This document shows positions 23,492 through 31,071 of a DNA stretch of 36,629 nt, piece after piece. Below the pieces are notes generated by a model. It was not told where the DNA came from and made no database searches. It worked only from the letters and a program-made list of their open reading frames with translations. Source of the stretch: Planctomycetota bacterium (lineage in GTDB: Bacteria > Planctomycetota > UBA1135 > UBA2386); assembly GCA_021776805.1 (NCBI GenBank), contig JAJFFD010000063.1, positions 1-36,629 on the forward strand, written 5' to 3'. The position numbers and the translations under genes were made by a program. The stretch's first letter is position 1; the number at the start of each line of letters is the position of its first letter.

Positions 23492-24124
23492 ATGCAGTCA
23501 CCGAACGGATTCCTGGAACTGGCAGATGGTCGGCAGGTCGAGCTTGCCGACAATTTGACCATCGGCAGAGTCGCAGGCTGCGATCTCGTTCTCGATGACA
23601 AGAAGGTCTCCCGTCGACATGCGCGAGTCCTGGTGGAACGTGGGGTCGTAGAGATCGAAGATCTGGGCAGCAGCAACGGGGTTTGGCTCAACGAGAGCGC
23701 AGTCAAGCGGCGCATGCTCAGAGATGGGGATGAGCTGCGCATTGGCAACAGCAAGATGATCTTCCGTCTGCCGCGCGAGGATCCTCTGCCGGCGGAGCCG
23801 ATCATCTCTGCCCCGGTCAAACCTCGTTCCGAGGCAAAGGTAGAGGTCGAAGAGGATGTGGAGGTCATCGAGTTCATCGATGAGACCGTCAAGGTCCGCA
23901 GCCGGAGCCTGCCGAAGCCAAAGGCGATGCCAGGCAAGAAGACGGGCCGGACCGGTCGCGCTGATCGTGGCGTTCTCCAGTTCTCAAAGGAGAAGGCCTC
24001 TGCTGGTCTGCTCGGCGACGACCTTGCTCAACTCGGCGGGCTGCCCAAGCTACTCCTCTATGTTCTGCTGCTGGCTGCCTGCCTCGGGCTCGCCTGGTTG
24101 GCGATGAGTCTCACTCGGAGTTGA
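23492..24124 (+). CDS. Tail-anchored FHA domain protein
   Basis: A 210-residue protein with an N-terminal forkhead-associated domain that binds phosphothreonine. The FHA core spans about 8-92: IGR at 24-26, VSRRHARVLVE at 39-49, EIEDLGSSNGVWLNE and LRDGDELRIGNSKMIF. A linker follows, first acidic (VEVEEDVEVIEF) then basic and Pro-rich, and the chain ends with one hydrophobic segment (about 186-206) and four residues. This topology leaves the FHA domain in the cytoplasm on the membrane. The frame is open much further upstream, but that part is antisense to the ABC gene; ATG 23492 fits the domain boundary. No kinase lies nearby. The end overlaps the convergent glycosyltransferase by 14 bases. 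Confidence 0.87.
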   Translation: MQSPNGFLELADGRQVELADNLTIGRVAGCDLVLDDKKVSRRHARVLVERGVVEIEDLGSSNGVWLNESAVKRRMLRDGDELRIGNSKMIFRLPREDPLPAEPIISAPVKPRSEAKVEVEEDVEVIEFIDETVKVRSRSLPKPKAMPGKKTGRTGRADRGVLQFSKEKASAGLLGDDLAQLGGLPKLLLYVLLLAACLGLAWLAMSLTRS

Positions 24125-25226
24125 TGGGGCGGGCGTAGAGTCGCCAGGACTCCAGCACCATTTCTGCTGATCGAGCCCAACTGAAGCTGCTGGCCCTCTG
24201 CTTGCGCTTGGCAATATCAGCAGCCTTCCGCGGGTTCTCTGCGACCGCAGCCATGGCCTTTGCCCAGGCTCGATGATCATCCGCTTTCAGTACCAACCCT
24301 GCATCTCCTACGACTTCGGGTAGGGCTCCACGATCACTGACCAGAACTGGGATTCCCGCCGCCAGACCCTCGATGGCCGTTAGCCCGAAGCCCTCGTGCA
24401 ATGAGGGGATGAGCAAGCCGGAGCAACCCAGGTAGAGGCGCTCGAGATCCTGCTTGCCCACCTGCTCGTAGATGTGGACGTGGGCGCTGAGGTTGAGGAT
24501 CGCCGCACGCTCCTTGAGCATCGCCCCCTCGCCCTGGTCCCTGCCCACCAGGTGCAGTGCGGGGCATTCTTCCGCGTGCGTGAACTCAGCTAGAAGGGCG
24601 GCATAGGACGAGAGCAGGAACATCAGGTTCTTGCGGGCTTCCAGGTGACCGACGTGCAGGAAGTACGGACGTTCTGCGGATTCCTTCGGCTGCAGATAGT
24701 GGAAAGACTCGTCCGCTGCGCCGGGGATGATTTGGATGGGAGGTGCCTGCCTGCCCACCGCTTCTTGCACGCGCCCGGCGGTGAACTCGCTTGGCACGGT
24801 GACGCAGGCGACCCGGCGTAGGGAGCGGCTCAACATCATGCGTACCAGCGATGCCGGTCGACGGCGCCAGCCCTCCAGGTCGCGCAGATCATGGATGGTG
24901 AGTGACACCGGGCAGGGAAGGCCAGGGGGTACCGGTAGAGTGCCGAGCTCCAAGAGGTTCGCCGCCATCGACTTCAGGTGGCGCCGCAGAATTCGGCGTT
25001 CGGCCAGGACTCGCTTCCAGGTGGGGGAGCTGGGGATGTCGATTGGCTGGCAGCCAATCCCAGCCGGCAGTTCGTCGAGCTCCTGCTCTTTGTTGTAGAG
25101 AAGAGTGATCTCCTCACCGCTACTCAGTTCGTCGGCGATGGCGCGTAGGAGTCCGAACATGCGGCTGCGCGCGCCGGACCTTTCCGGTCCCAGCATCCAG
25201 GCAGCGACAGCGACATGCAGTTTCAT
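24111..25226 (-). CDS. Glycosyltransferase family 4, third of three
   Basis: A GT-B glycosyltransferase of 371 residues. The donor domain shows FLHVGHLEARKNLMFLL, LIPSLHEGFGLTAIEGLAAG with the E-x7-E pair, and VLVSDRGALPEVVGDAGLVL. The N-terminal acceptor domain has the Gly/Ser-rich GPERSGARSRMFGLLRAI and SLTIHDLRDLE. ATG 25226 overlaps the stop of the previous glycosyltransferase (ATGA 25223-25226) and is preferred over the upstream in-frame start at 25256. It resembles its two upstream neighbours in the donor domain, so the three look like paralogues working in order on one glycan. The sugar is unknown. Confidence 0.9.
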   Translation of the reverse strand: MKLHVAVAAWMLGPERSGARSRMFGLLRAIADELSSGEEITLLYNKEQELDELPAGIGCQPIDIPSSPTWKRVLAERRILRRHLKSMAANLLELGTLPVPPGLPCPVSLTIHDLRDLEGWRRRPASLVRMMLSRSLRRVACVTVPSEFTAGRVQEAVGRQAPPIQIIPGAADESFHYLQPKESAERPYFLHVGHLEARKNLMFLLSSYAALLAEFTHAEECPALHLVGRDQGEGAMLKERAAILNLSAHVHIYEQVGKQDLERLYLGCSGLLIPSLHEGFGLTAIEGLAAGIPVLVSDRGALPEVVGDAGLVLKADDHRAWAKAMAAVAENPRKAADIAKRKQRASSFSWARSAEMVLESWRLYARPINSE

Positions 25227-26224
25227 CTGCAGAGCTCCTGGTGGACTTCGTACCAAGCTCTGGCGGTCCGCTCTGCAGTGAATTCTGCTGCTCGTGCCGG
25301 TCCCTTTCTTCTGAGTCTGTTGCGCAAGTCCTGGTCCTGATGAATTTGGATCATAGCCTGAGCCATGGCTGCTTCGTCGCAGGGGTCGACACGGAGGGCA
25401 GCGTCGCCTGCGATCTCCGGCAAGCTGCCGCGATCGCTGCAGAGCACGGGGACACCGTATTGGAAGGCCTCGATCACCGGCAGCCCGAATCCCTCGGTGA
25501 GCGAAAGAACGAAGAGCGCGCGTGCTTCACAAATCGCCTGCTGTTTCTGATCATTGCTCAGGTAGTCGATTCCCGGGCCGACCACTCGGAGATCAGGAAG
25601 ATCCGGGATGTATTCGCGGGCACGACGATGGGCGGCGGCGATGCGCAGCAGGTTTTTGCGCGGGCGATGGTCCCCAAAGCAGAGAAAGGGCCCACTGGTC
25701 TCGCCTGCGGGGATTTCCCTGCTCGGCAGGGGAAGGCCATGGGGGACCACCAGGCATTCGGCTCGGCACTTGGCCTTGAGATATTCGAGGACCTGGCGAC
25801 GGGTGAACTCCGATGGCAGGAGGATCACGCCTGCCCGTTGCGCCGCGATCTTGACCGCGAGTCGGTGACGGGCGCGCATACCCTCCTCCTTGGGTAGGTC
25901 CGGGACCATCCAGGGGAGATCGTGCAGGGTCGCGACTTGCGGGCAGGGGGCTCGCCAGGGAATCGCCGCCACCGGGCTGTGATGCAGACTGGCGCCGAGG
26001 CGCTCGAGAAGCCCGGGGCGCTGGACCTGCCGACGCCAGAAGCCCATGGGCCGGCGCAGCACCTCCAGGTCCGGGATCTTTGGATCGGCGGCTGTTTCCG
26101 GCAGGAGGAGCAGGGCTTGGCTTTCGGGCAGGGCGGCGTAGGCGCGGAGGCCGTGGAGGAATGCGATGGCAACTCCACCGGGGGCGCTCTGTCCGAGAAT
26201 CTCGCCATCGAAGACGACCTTCAC
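25223..26224 (-). CDS. Glycosyltransferase family 4, second of three
   Basis: A GT-B glycosyltransferase of 333 residues, somewhat short. It begins VKVVFDGEILGQSAPGGVA with the Gly-rich acceptor loop, then ATLHDLPWMVPDL. The donor domain has CFGDHRPRKNLLRIAAAH, FVLSLTEGFGLPVIEAFQYG and VLCSDRGSLPEIAGDAAL. The GTG at 26224 overlaps the TGA of the upstream gene (GTGA 26221-26224), so it is preferred over the in-frame start at 26275. It is close in layout to WbpX/WbpY-type mannosyl- or rhamnosyltransferases, but the substrate is not assigned. Confidence 0.9.
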   Translation of the reverse strand: MKVVFDGEILGQSAPGGVAIAFLHGLRAYAALPESQALLLLPETAADPKIPDLEVLRRPMGFWRRQVQRPGLLERLGASLHHSPVAAIPWRAPCPQVATLHDLPWMVPDLPKEEGMRARHRLAVKIAAQRAGVILLPSEFTRRQVLEYLKAKCRAECLVVPHGLPLPSREIPAGETSGPFLCFGDHRPRKNLLRIAAAHRRAREYIPDLPDLRVVGPGIDYLSNDQKQQAICEARALFVLSLTEGFGLPVIEAFQYGVPVLCSDRGSLPEIAGDAALRVDPCDEAAMAQAMIQIHQDQDLRNRLRRKGPARAAEFTAERTARAWYEVHQELCR

Positions 26225-27336
26225 GCGAGGACCTCGCGATAGAGGTCCAGGTGGCGTTCCGCGCAGCGCTGCCAAGTAAACTCGGCCGCACGGCGACGGC
26301 CAGCCTGGCAGCGGGCTTGGCTTGCCTGAGGGTCCTGCAGAAGGCGCTGCAGTTGTTCTGCAATGTGTTCCCTGGATTCGGGATCGCAGTAGAGAACACA
26401 GTCCTGCAGGACTTCTCTCAGAGCTGGGTTGTCGCCGGCGAGCACAGGTGTCCCCAGCGCCAAAGCCTCCAGGGGTGGGAAGCCAAAGCCTTCCATCAGC
26501 GAGGGATAGACCAGGGCCAGGGCCCGATCCATGTGGGCGAAGACCAGGGCGTCGTCGGCCTCCTGAAGCCAGAGGAGCCGGCCGCCCACCTGCTCGCGTT
26601 CGAGTTCGATGACTGTCTCGGCACAGTCCCAGCCGATGCGTCCGATGATGACCAGCAGCGGTCGCTGGGCACCGAGCCGCCGCCAGGCCTGCAACAAGCG
26701 CAGGTGGTTCTTGCGCGGCTCGATGGTCCCCAGGCTAAGCAGGAAGGGTTCGCTCGGAGTTTGATCCCTGGGGAGCTCCGCCGGCAGATGGTCGACTCCG
26801 AAGGGGATGACCCGCAGCTTGCCTGGGTCCATGGCTAGCAGCTCTGTGACTTGCTTCGCGCTGGCCGCAGTGGGGCAGATGCAGGCGCTGGCCCTGTCCG
26901 CTGCTTGCCGCGTGCGTGCGAGCATGTCCCTGGCCACCGCTTCCGGCTGGGCCTCGGGATGTAGGGCGAATGCCATGTCATGAATGGTGAGCACAGACTT
27001 GGCGCGCGAAAGCGGTGGATAGACGTAGTCCATCCAGTGAAAGAGGGGCACGGAGGAGCTCAAGCGATCGGCTCCGAGTCCGAAGCGGGCGAGCCTGGGG
27101 AGCAGGCGCCCGGGAATGGGAAGGCGATGCAGCTTGGCGGCGCCAATCGGGACTTCACCGCGCCTGGCGCGGGCGAAGCTATGGCCGAATAGATGCAGTT
27201 CGACTCCCGCTTGTTTGGCCATGGCCCTAGCCAATTCGCGAACACTGCGGGCAATCCCTGTGGAACTGAGCAGGGCTGGGCGATAGTCCATGCCCACGCG
27301 CAAGCTGCGGCTCTCCTGCTCCGTCATTGGGACCAT
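26221..27336 (-). CDS. Glycosyltransferase family 4, first of three
   Basis: A GT-B glycosyltransferase of 371 residues. Acceptor-domain marks are GMDYRPALLSSTGIARSVRE and SVLTIHDMAFALHPEA; donor-domain marks are LLSLGTIEPRKNHLRLLQAW, LVYPSLMEGFGFPPLEALAL and VLAGDNPALREVL. The pattern fits the mannosyltransferase-like GT4 group used for O-antigen and exopolysaccharide. The frame is open to 27630, but the extension runs antisense to the next gene. ATG 27336 or ATG 27327 are the credible starts, without a good Shine-Dalgarno sequence. It leads the three-gene unit and is divergent from the gene at 27382. Confidence 0.9.
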   Translation of the reverse strand: MVPMTEQESRSLRVGMDYRPALLSSTGIARSVRELARAMAKQAGVELHLFGHSFARARRGEVPIGAAKLHRLPIPGRLLPRLARFGLGADRLSSSVPLFHWMDYVYPPLSRAKSVLTIHDMAFALHPEAQPEAVARDMLARTRQAADRASACICPTAASAKQVTELLAMDPGKLRVIPFGVDHLPAELPRDQTPSEPFLLSLGTIEPRKNHLRLLQAWRRLGAQRPLLVIIGRIGWDCAETVIELEREQVGGRLLWLQEADDALVFAHMDRALALVYPSLMEGFGFPPLEALALGTPVLAGDNPALREVLQDCVLYCDPESREHIAEQLQRLLQDPQASQARCQAGRRRAAEFTWQRCAERHLDLYREVLA

Positions 27337-27353
27337 GTGCGGATTCTGCGGCA

Positions 27354-27366
27354 AAAGGCTTCCTTT
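27354..27366. promoter_or_regulatory. Dyad in a 45-base divergent intergenic gap
   Basis: AAAGG-CTT-CCTTT lies between the glycosyltransferase unit and the gene at 27382. TATCCT at 27370-27375 could be a -10 box for the plus-strand gene, with a start almost at its ATG. The short gap must serve both directions. Confidence 0.25.
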
Positions 27367-27381
27367 CGGTATCCTAGAGAG

Positions 27382-28932
27382 ATGGCTGCCCGCCGGCTGA
27401 CGACTGCGATAACGATCCTCTTCCTTCTGGTACTGGGCCTGAGTCTGTACCTGGCCATGGGGGGGAACTCGAATACAGGCGCATTCCTCTACCCAGAGGA
27501 GGCGCCAGAGCTTCTCCCGCCCGAGGGGAACGAAGTTCCACCGCTGGTCGATCCTGAGATTGATCGGGAGGTGGTTTTCTCCCTGCAGCCCCGAGCTCGG
27601 CTGATCCCACCCGCAGAATCTCTGCCTCAACCTCTGAGTCTGAGCTATGGCGAGGACGAGTTCCTGGCGGAGCTGAGCGTTCTTGCCGGGCCCAGGTCTC
27701 TACCCGAGGCCACCGCCTCTGGCCGCAATCTGCTCCGTCTGCAGCTGCCCACTGAGGACAGCATCTACCGAATCATCGAGCTGCCGGCAGCGGGGGAGCC
27801 GGCGACGCATCTTGCTCTGGGAGGACAGGCGGTCCTCCGCGGACGAGTTCTCGACCAAATTGGCCAAGGGATTCCGGGCGCCCGGGTCTGGGTGGGGACC
27901 AGCGACAGTCAGGCTCGGCTGCAATGGACGAAATGCGGGGAGGACGGCAGCTTTGAAGAAGTGATCGCTTACGCCGGCGAGGGGATCCCGATCGTGGCGC
28001 AGGCTCCTGGCCATGCCTCCATCTACCGAGTGGTCAAGCTGCAAGCCGCAGACAGCGGTCGCATCGATCTGCATCTGGAGAAAGCAGTCCGCGTGGATGT
28101 GCAGCTCGCCGCGATCATGGATGCACCTGCGACCGGCCGCCTGTATCTGCGCCCCGCAGCCGGGGAGACCCGTCTGCGCGAGTACCCCTTCTTCTTGCAT
28201 GCTCTCGAGCCCGGCCTGAACTTTGACAGCAAGGCCAGCTGCCGGATCGAGGACCTCCCCGGCGCAGGGGCGGTGGAGCTGCTCCTGCAACATGCGCAGG
28301 CGATCTTGCCAGCTCCCGAACAGCTCCACCTCAAGCGCCGCCCCCAGAGAATCGTTCTGCAAGCAGCCAAAGTCGCCCTGATTCGCGGGCGAGTCAGAGA
28401 CGATGCGGGCGCTCCCATCACAGCTGCCAGTTTGCGCTGCCAACGCGGCAGCCTCCGACCTGACAGGGAGCTTAGTGCCTATCTTCTGCCCCCGGGCGCC
28501 ATGGCCCAGTCGGGCTCCCTGGCCTTCTCCGATTCTGAGGGTGGGTTTACCATCGCCTATCCAAGGCCTTCGTCTGCTGACTTGCGCATTCAGATCCGCG
28601 CCCCTGGACACTGGGGTTTGGAGATGCAAGTCACAGCCTCCGCCGCCGACTTGCAGCGCGACTTTGAACTGCCGAGGCGTTCCGACTCGGATGGAAAGCC
28701 GAGCCTCCGATTCCTGCATGCAGGGGAGTCCGCCCAGGTGATTCGCGCCGAGGGTGGGGCATGGCAGCTATGGCCAGCGGGGGAGGCATTCGAACAGGAG
28801 CTCAGAGAGGCAGCGGTCATCGACCTGCTGGTACGCAGTCATTCGCGAGCAGGCGGAGCGACGACCGAGGAGCGCTTTACCGGCCTGCGCGTCACCGGTC
28901 CGGTTGACCTGGCGATCAAACTCGGCAAGTAG
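27382..28932 (+). CDS. Anchored protein with carboxypeptidase regulatory-like domains
   Basis: A 516-residue protein with one N-terminal membrane segment (about 8-27, ITILFLLVLGLSLYLAM) and a large exported part. It contains at least two CarboxypepD-regulatory-like beta-sandwich units: about 150-240 (AVLRGRVLDQIGQGIPGARV, GEDGSFEEVIAY) and about 330-430 (ALIRGRVRDDAGAPITAASL, SDSEGGFTIAYP). No peptidase domain is present. Such domains usually make extracellular structural or adhesive proteins. The ATG at 27382 directly precedes the membrane anchor; AGAGAG before it is a weak ribosome site. Function beyond the fold is not recognised. Confidence 0.82.
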   Translation: MAARRLTTAITILFLLVLGLSLYLAMGGNSNTGAFLYPEEAPELLPPEGNEVPPLVDPEIDREVVFSLQPRARLIPPAESLPQPLSLSYGEDEFLAELSVLAGPRSLPEATASGRNLLRLQLPTEDSIYRIIELPAAGEPATHLALGGQAVLRGRVLDQIGQGIPGARVWVGTSDSQARLQWTKCGEDGSFEEVIAYAGEGIPIVAQAPGHASIYRVVKLQAADSGRIDLHLEKAVRVDVQLAAIMDAPATGRLYLRPAAGETRLREYPFFLHALEPGLNFDSKASCRIEDLPGAGAVELLLQHAQAILPAPEQLHLKRRPQRIVLQAAKVALIRGRVRDDAGAPITAASLRCQRGSLRPDRELSAYLLPPGAMAQSGSLAFSDSEGGFTIAYPRPSSADLRIQIRAPGHWGLEMQVTASAADLQRDFELPRRSDSDGKPSLRFLHAGESAQVIRAEGGAWQLWPAGEAFEQELREAAVIDLLVRSHSRAGGATTEERFTGLRVTGPVDLAIKLGK

Positions 28933-28937
28933 AGGCT

Positions 28938-29026
28938 AGCTGCAAAGGCAAAGTCTCAGGCTGAGACCCCCCAGGCAGCCATGGCATGGGGGCGGCAAAA
29001 TCCACCTGCGAGCTGCGTTTGCCTTT
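28938..29026. repeat. Nested inverted repeats after the regulatory-like-domain gene
   Basis: AAAGGCAAA at 28944-28952 is the exact complement of TTTGCCTTT at 29018-29026, and each arm is preceded by AGCTGC (28938-28943 and 29011-29016). Inside lies GTCTCAG-G-CTGAGAC at 28953-28967. The set could form a branched RNA structure ending the upstream transcript. The 151-base gap holds no gene I can support. Confidence 0.45.
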
Positions 29027-29083
29027 TGAGTTCATCTTCGTACTCTCTCCCCTGGAGATCGGGGTCTAGCAGGGATTGTGTCA

Positions 29084-29593
29084 ATGGGAACCAGGAATAC
29101 AGGGGAAGGCGCGGATCATCATCCGGGCGCGGATCATCATCATGTGGCCAGGCAAGTTCGTCCCGCGGGGATGACGCAGCATTCTGCTGCCTATGGGCAA
29201 CGTCCTCCGCACCGGGCATCGGAAGAGGGTCGCGGCCGCCGCGTGTTCAGCCAGGTGGTCTTCGCCATGATCGCCTGCTGCGCTCTCCTCACCTTCGGCG
29301 CTGGTCTCCTCGGTTCGCAGTATGTGGATCTCGAGGATCTCAAGCGCCACACCAAGGTGGATAGCGTGCTGGCCAAGACCCTGGATGGCCTCTCCGCCTA
29401 TTCCTTCGACTCTCTGGCTGAGATGGATGGGCATTCCATTCTGGAGAACCCGCACGCAGGGGACTCTGACTATCGTGTCGACCTTGCGGTCACCCCTGCC
29501 AGCAACGGTCTCTTGAAGATCCGAGCCATCCTTCTCGACAATCGCACTAGCCGCGAGGTGACCAGGGTCGTGACTTGGCGGGGTAGAGGGTAA
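29084..29593 (+). CDS. Degenerate pilin-like membrane protein with His-rich repeat
   Basis: A 169-residue protein. After a polar, His-rich N-terminus of about 50 residues comes one hydrophobic segment (VVFAMIACCALLTFGAGLLG), a helix, and a beta-like end (YRVDLAVTPASNGLLKIRAI, VTRVVTWRGRG). The order and the tail resemble PilV-type minor pilins, but the Gly-Phe cleavage site and Glu5 are not recognisable, so processing by prepilin peptidase is doubtful. The segment GADHHP-GADHHH comes from an 18-base tandem repeat (29108-29122, 29126-29140). ATG 29084 is chosen because AGGGA at 29071-29075 is well spaced; GTG 29078 is possible. It is not a firm family call. Confidence 0.62.
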   Translation: MGTRNTGEGADHHPGADHHHVARQVRPAGMTQHSAAYGQRPPHRASEEGRGRRVFSQVVFAMIACCALLTFGAGLLGSQYVDLEDLKRHTKVDSVLAKTLDGLSAYSFDSLAEMDGHSILENPHAGDSDYRVDLAVTPASNGLLKIRAILLDNRTSREVTRVVTWRGRG

Positions 29594-29599
29594 AAGACC

Positions 29600-29625
29600 T
29601 GCTTGCGGAACCCCTTCCGCAAGCA
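29600..29625 (+). terminator. Strong hairpin after the pilin-like gene
   Basis: TGCTTGCGGAA-CCCC-TTCCGCAAGCA is a perfect 11-bp stem with a 4-base loop, 7 bases after the stop codon. The following bases are C-rich rather than U-rich, so it may terminate weakly or protect the mRNA end. Confidence 0.55.
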
Positions 29626-29651
29626 TCCCTGACCCCAGCCCCTCCCCTCGA

Positions 29652-31007
29652 TTGCAAGTAAGTCCCGTCACCCTCCGCGAACCTGTTCATGGCGATATCG
29701 CCCTCAGCCGTGAGGAGCTCGCCATCATCGATACGCGTGAGTTTCAACGATTGCGCGGCATCAAGCAGCTGGGCACCGCCAACCTGGTCTACCCAGGAGC
29801 CAACCACAGCCGCTTCGATCACAGCATCGGCACCATGCACATGACCGGGCGTCTGCTCGATGCCATCGATCGCCACGCAGCTCGCGATACAGAGAGCTGT
29901 CATCGGGTTCAGGCTGAGGAGAGGCGACTCCTGCGCATCGCTGCCCTGGTCCACGACATCACTCACATCCCCTTTGGGCACAACATCGAGGATCAGACCG
30001 GCCTCATGGAGCGCCATGACGAGCCCGCACGCTTCCTTGCGCTCCTCACCGATTCGGAAGTGGGTGCGGCCTTGGACAAGATCGGCTTGCGCGATCAGGT
30101 TCTGGCCATTCTCGCGGATCAGGGCGACCCGGTACCGCCCTTCTGGAAGCAGGTGCTTTCGGACACCATCGACGCGGACCTCCTGGACTATCTGCGTCGA
30201 GATGCGTACTTCACCGGCCTCGAGCTGCGCTATGACCAGCGCGTCTGCGAGTACTTTCGCATCGACCGGGACAGCAAGCGCATGTTCGTCGACTGTGAGA
30301 AGCAGGGCATGCTGCGGGAGGACATCATGTCCGAGCTCCTGCGCGTCCTCGAGATCCGCTACCACTTCTCCGAGCGGGTGTACTACCATCACGCGAAGGT
30401 CGCTGCCGGCGCCCTGCTCGCGCGGATGGTCGAGTTGGCCATGGGTGCGGGGGCCCTCGACGCCCGGCGTCTGCAGGAGAGCACGGATCAGTCCCTGCTC
30501 GATTTTCTGGCAACGGTGGAGTTGGGGGATGCAGCCTCGACGGAGCGCCTGCGACGGTACTCCCGGCGCTTCGCCCGGCGACAATTGCCCAAGCGGGTCA
30601 TCGTCCTGCCGGCCTATCTCAATGGCGACCAGCAGGAGGGTCTCATCGAGGAGTTCTTCCGGCCTCGTCAGGCGGGGGCTCGTACCGAATGGGAGACCAG
30701 GGTGGAGAAGGAGGCTGCCAAGAGCCTCGGCCGGGAGCTGGACATCATCATGTATTGCCCGGCGCGTCGCATGCAGCTGAAGGAAGCGCGCACTCTGGTT
30801 CGTCTGCCCGGCACAGGGGATCGCATTCTCGAGCTCTCCAGCTTTGCCGATGACATCCCGCGGCTGCAGGATCTTCAGGAGCGCTATCCACGGCTGTGGA
30901 AGCTGTACGTGTTTACTTCGGAAGAGGACGCGGATGCGCGGCGGAAGATACAGGAGATCTGTATGGCGGCCCTGCCGGCGGGTTGCCGGAATGCCTTGAA
31001 GATCTGA
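29652..31007 (+). CDS. HD superfamily phosphohydrolase, COG1078 (YwfO) type
   Basis: A 451-residue HD-domain hydrolase related to dGTPases and SAMHD1. It opens with LREPVHGDIALSREELAIID and REFQRLRGIKQLG, then VYPGANHSRFDHSIGTMHM and ALVHDITHIPFGHNIED, supplying the His/Asp metal ligands; SDTIDADLLDYLRRDAYFTG carries the later Asp of the site. Members hydrolyse dNTPs or nucleotides, sometimes allosterically. The TTG at 29652 is the only start near the conserved N-terminus and lacks a ribosome-binding site. The coiled-coil gene follows after 51 bases; a long inverted repeat links this gene's end to that gene's start. The exact substrate is unknown. Confidence 0.9.
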   Translation: MQVSPVTLREPVHGDIALSREELAIIDTREFQRLRGIKQLGTANLVYPGANHSRFDHSIGTMHMTGRLLDAIDRHAARDTESCHRVQAEERRLLRIAALVHDITHIPFGHNIEDQTGLMERHDEPARFLALLTDSEVGAALDKIGLRDQVLAILADQGDPVPPFWKQVLSDTIDADLLDYLRRDAYFTGLELRYDQRVCEYFRIDRDSKRMFVDCEKQGMLREDIMSELLRVLEIRYHFSERVYYHHAKVAAGALLARMVELAMGAGALDARRLQESTDQSLLDFLATVELGDAASTERLRRYSRRFARRQLPKRVIVLPAYLNGDQQEGLIEEFFRPRQAGARTEWETRVEKEAAKSLGRELDIIMYCPARRMQLKEARTLVRLPGTGDRILELSSFADDIPRLQDLQERYPRLWKLYVFTSEEDADARRKIQEICMAALPAGCRNALKI

Positions 31008-31010
31008 GAG

Positions 31011-31071
31011 CTTCCTGGCTCGAATTGAATGCTGTGTAATCCCTGAGGTAGAGCCCGCATGAGCCAGGAAG
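31011..31071 (+). promoter_or_regulatory. Inverted repeat covering the start codon of the coiled-coil gene
   Basis: CTTCCTGGCTC at 31011-31021 is the exact complement of GAGCCAGGAAG at 31061-31071. The left arm lies 3 bases after the HD gene stop; the right arm includes the last base of the ATG at 31059 and codons 2-4. The Shine-Dalgarno GAGG at 31045-31048 lies in the 39-base loop. This can work as a translational-coupling hairpin. Confidence 0.55.

Noticed and set aside
27193-27381. Upstream extension of the regulatory-like-domain protein
   Set aside because: It is antisense to the start of a glycosyltransferase, and the membrane anchor begins right after the ATG at 27382.
27337-27630. Upstream extension of the first GT4 enzyme
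   Set aside because: The 98 codons are antisense to the divergent gene at 27382 and unlike the GT4 N-terminus.
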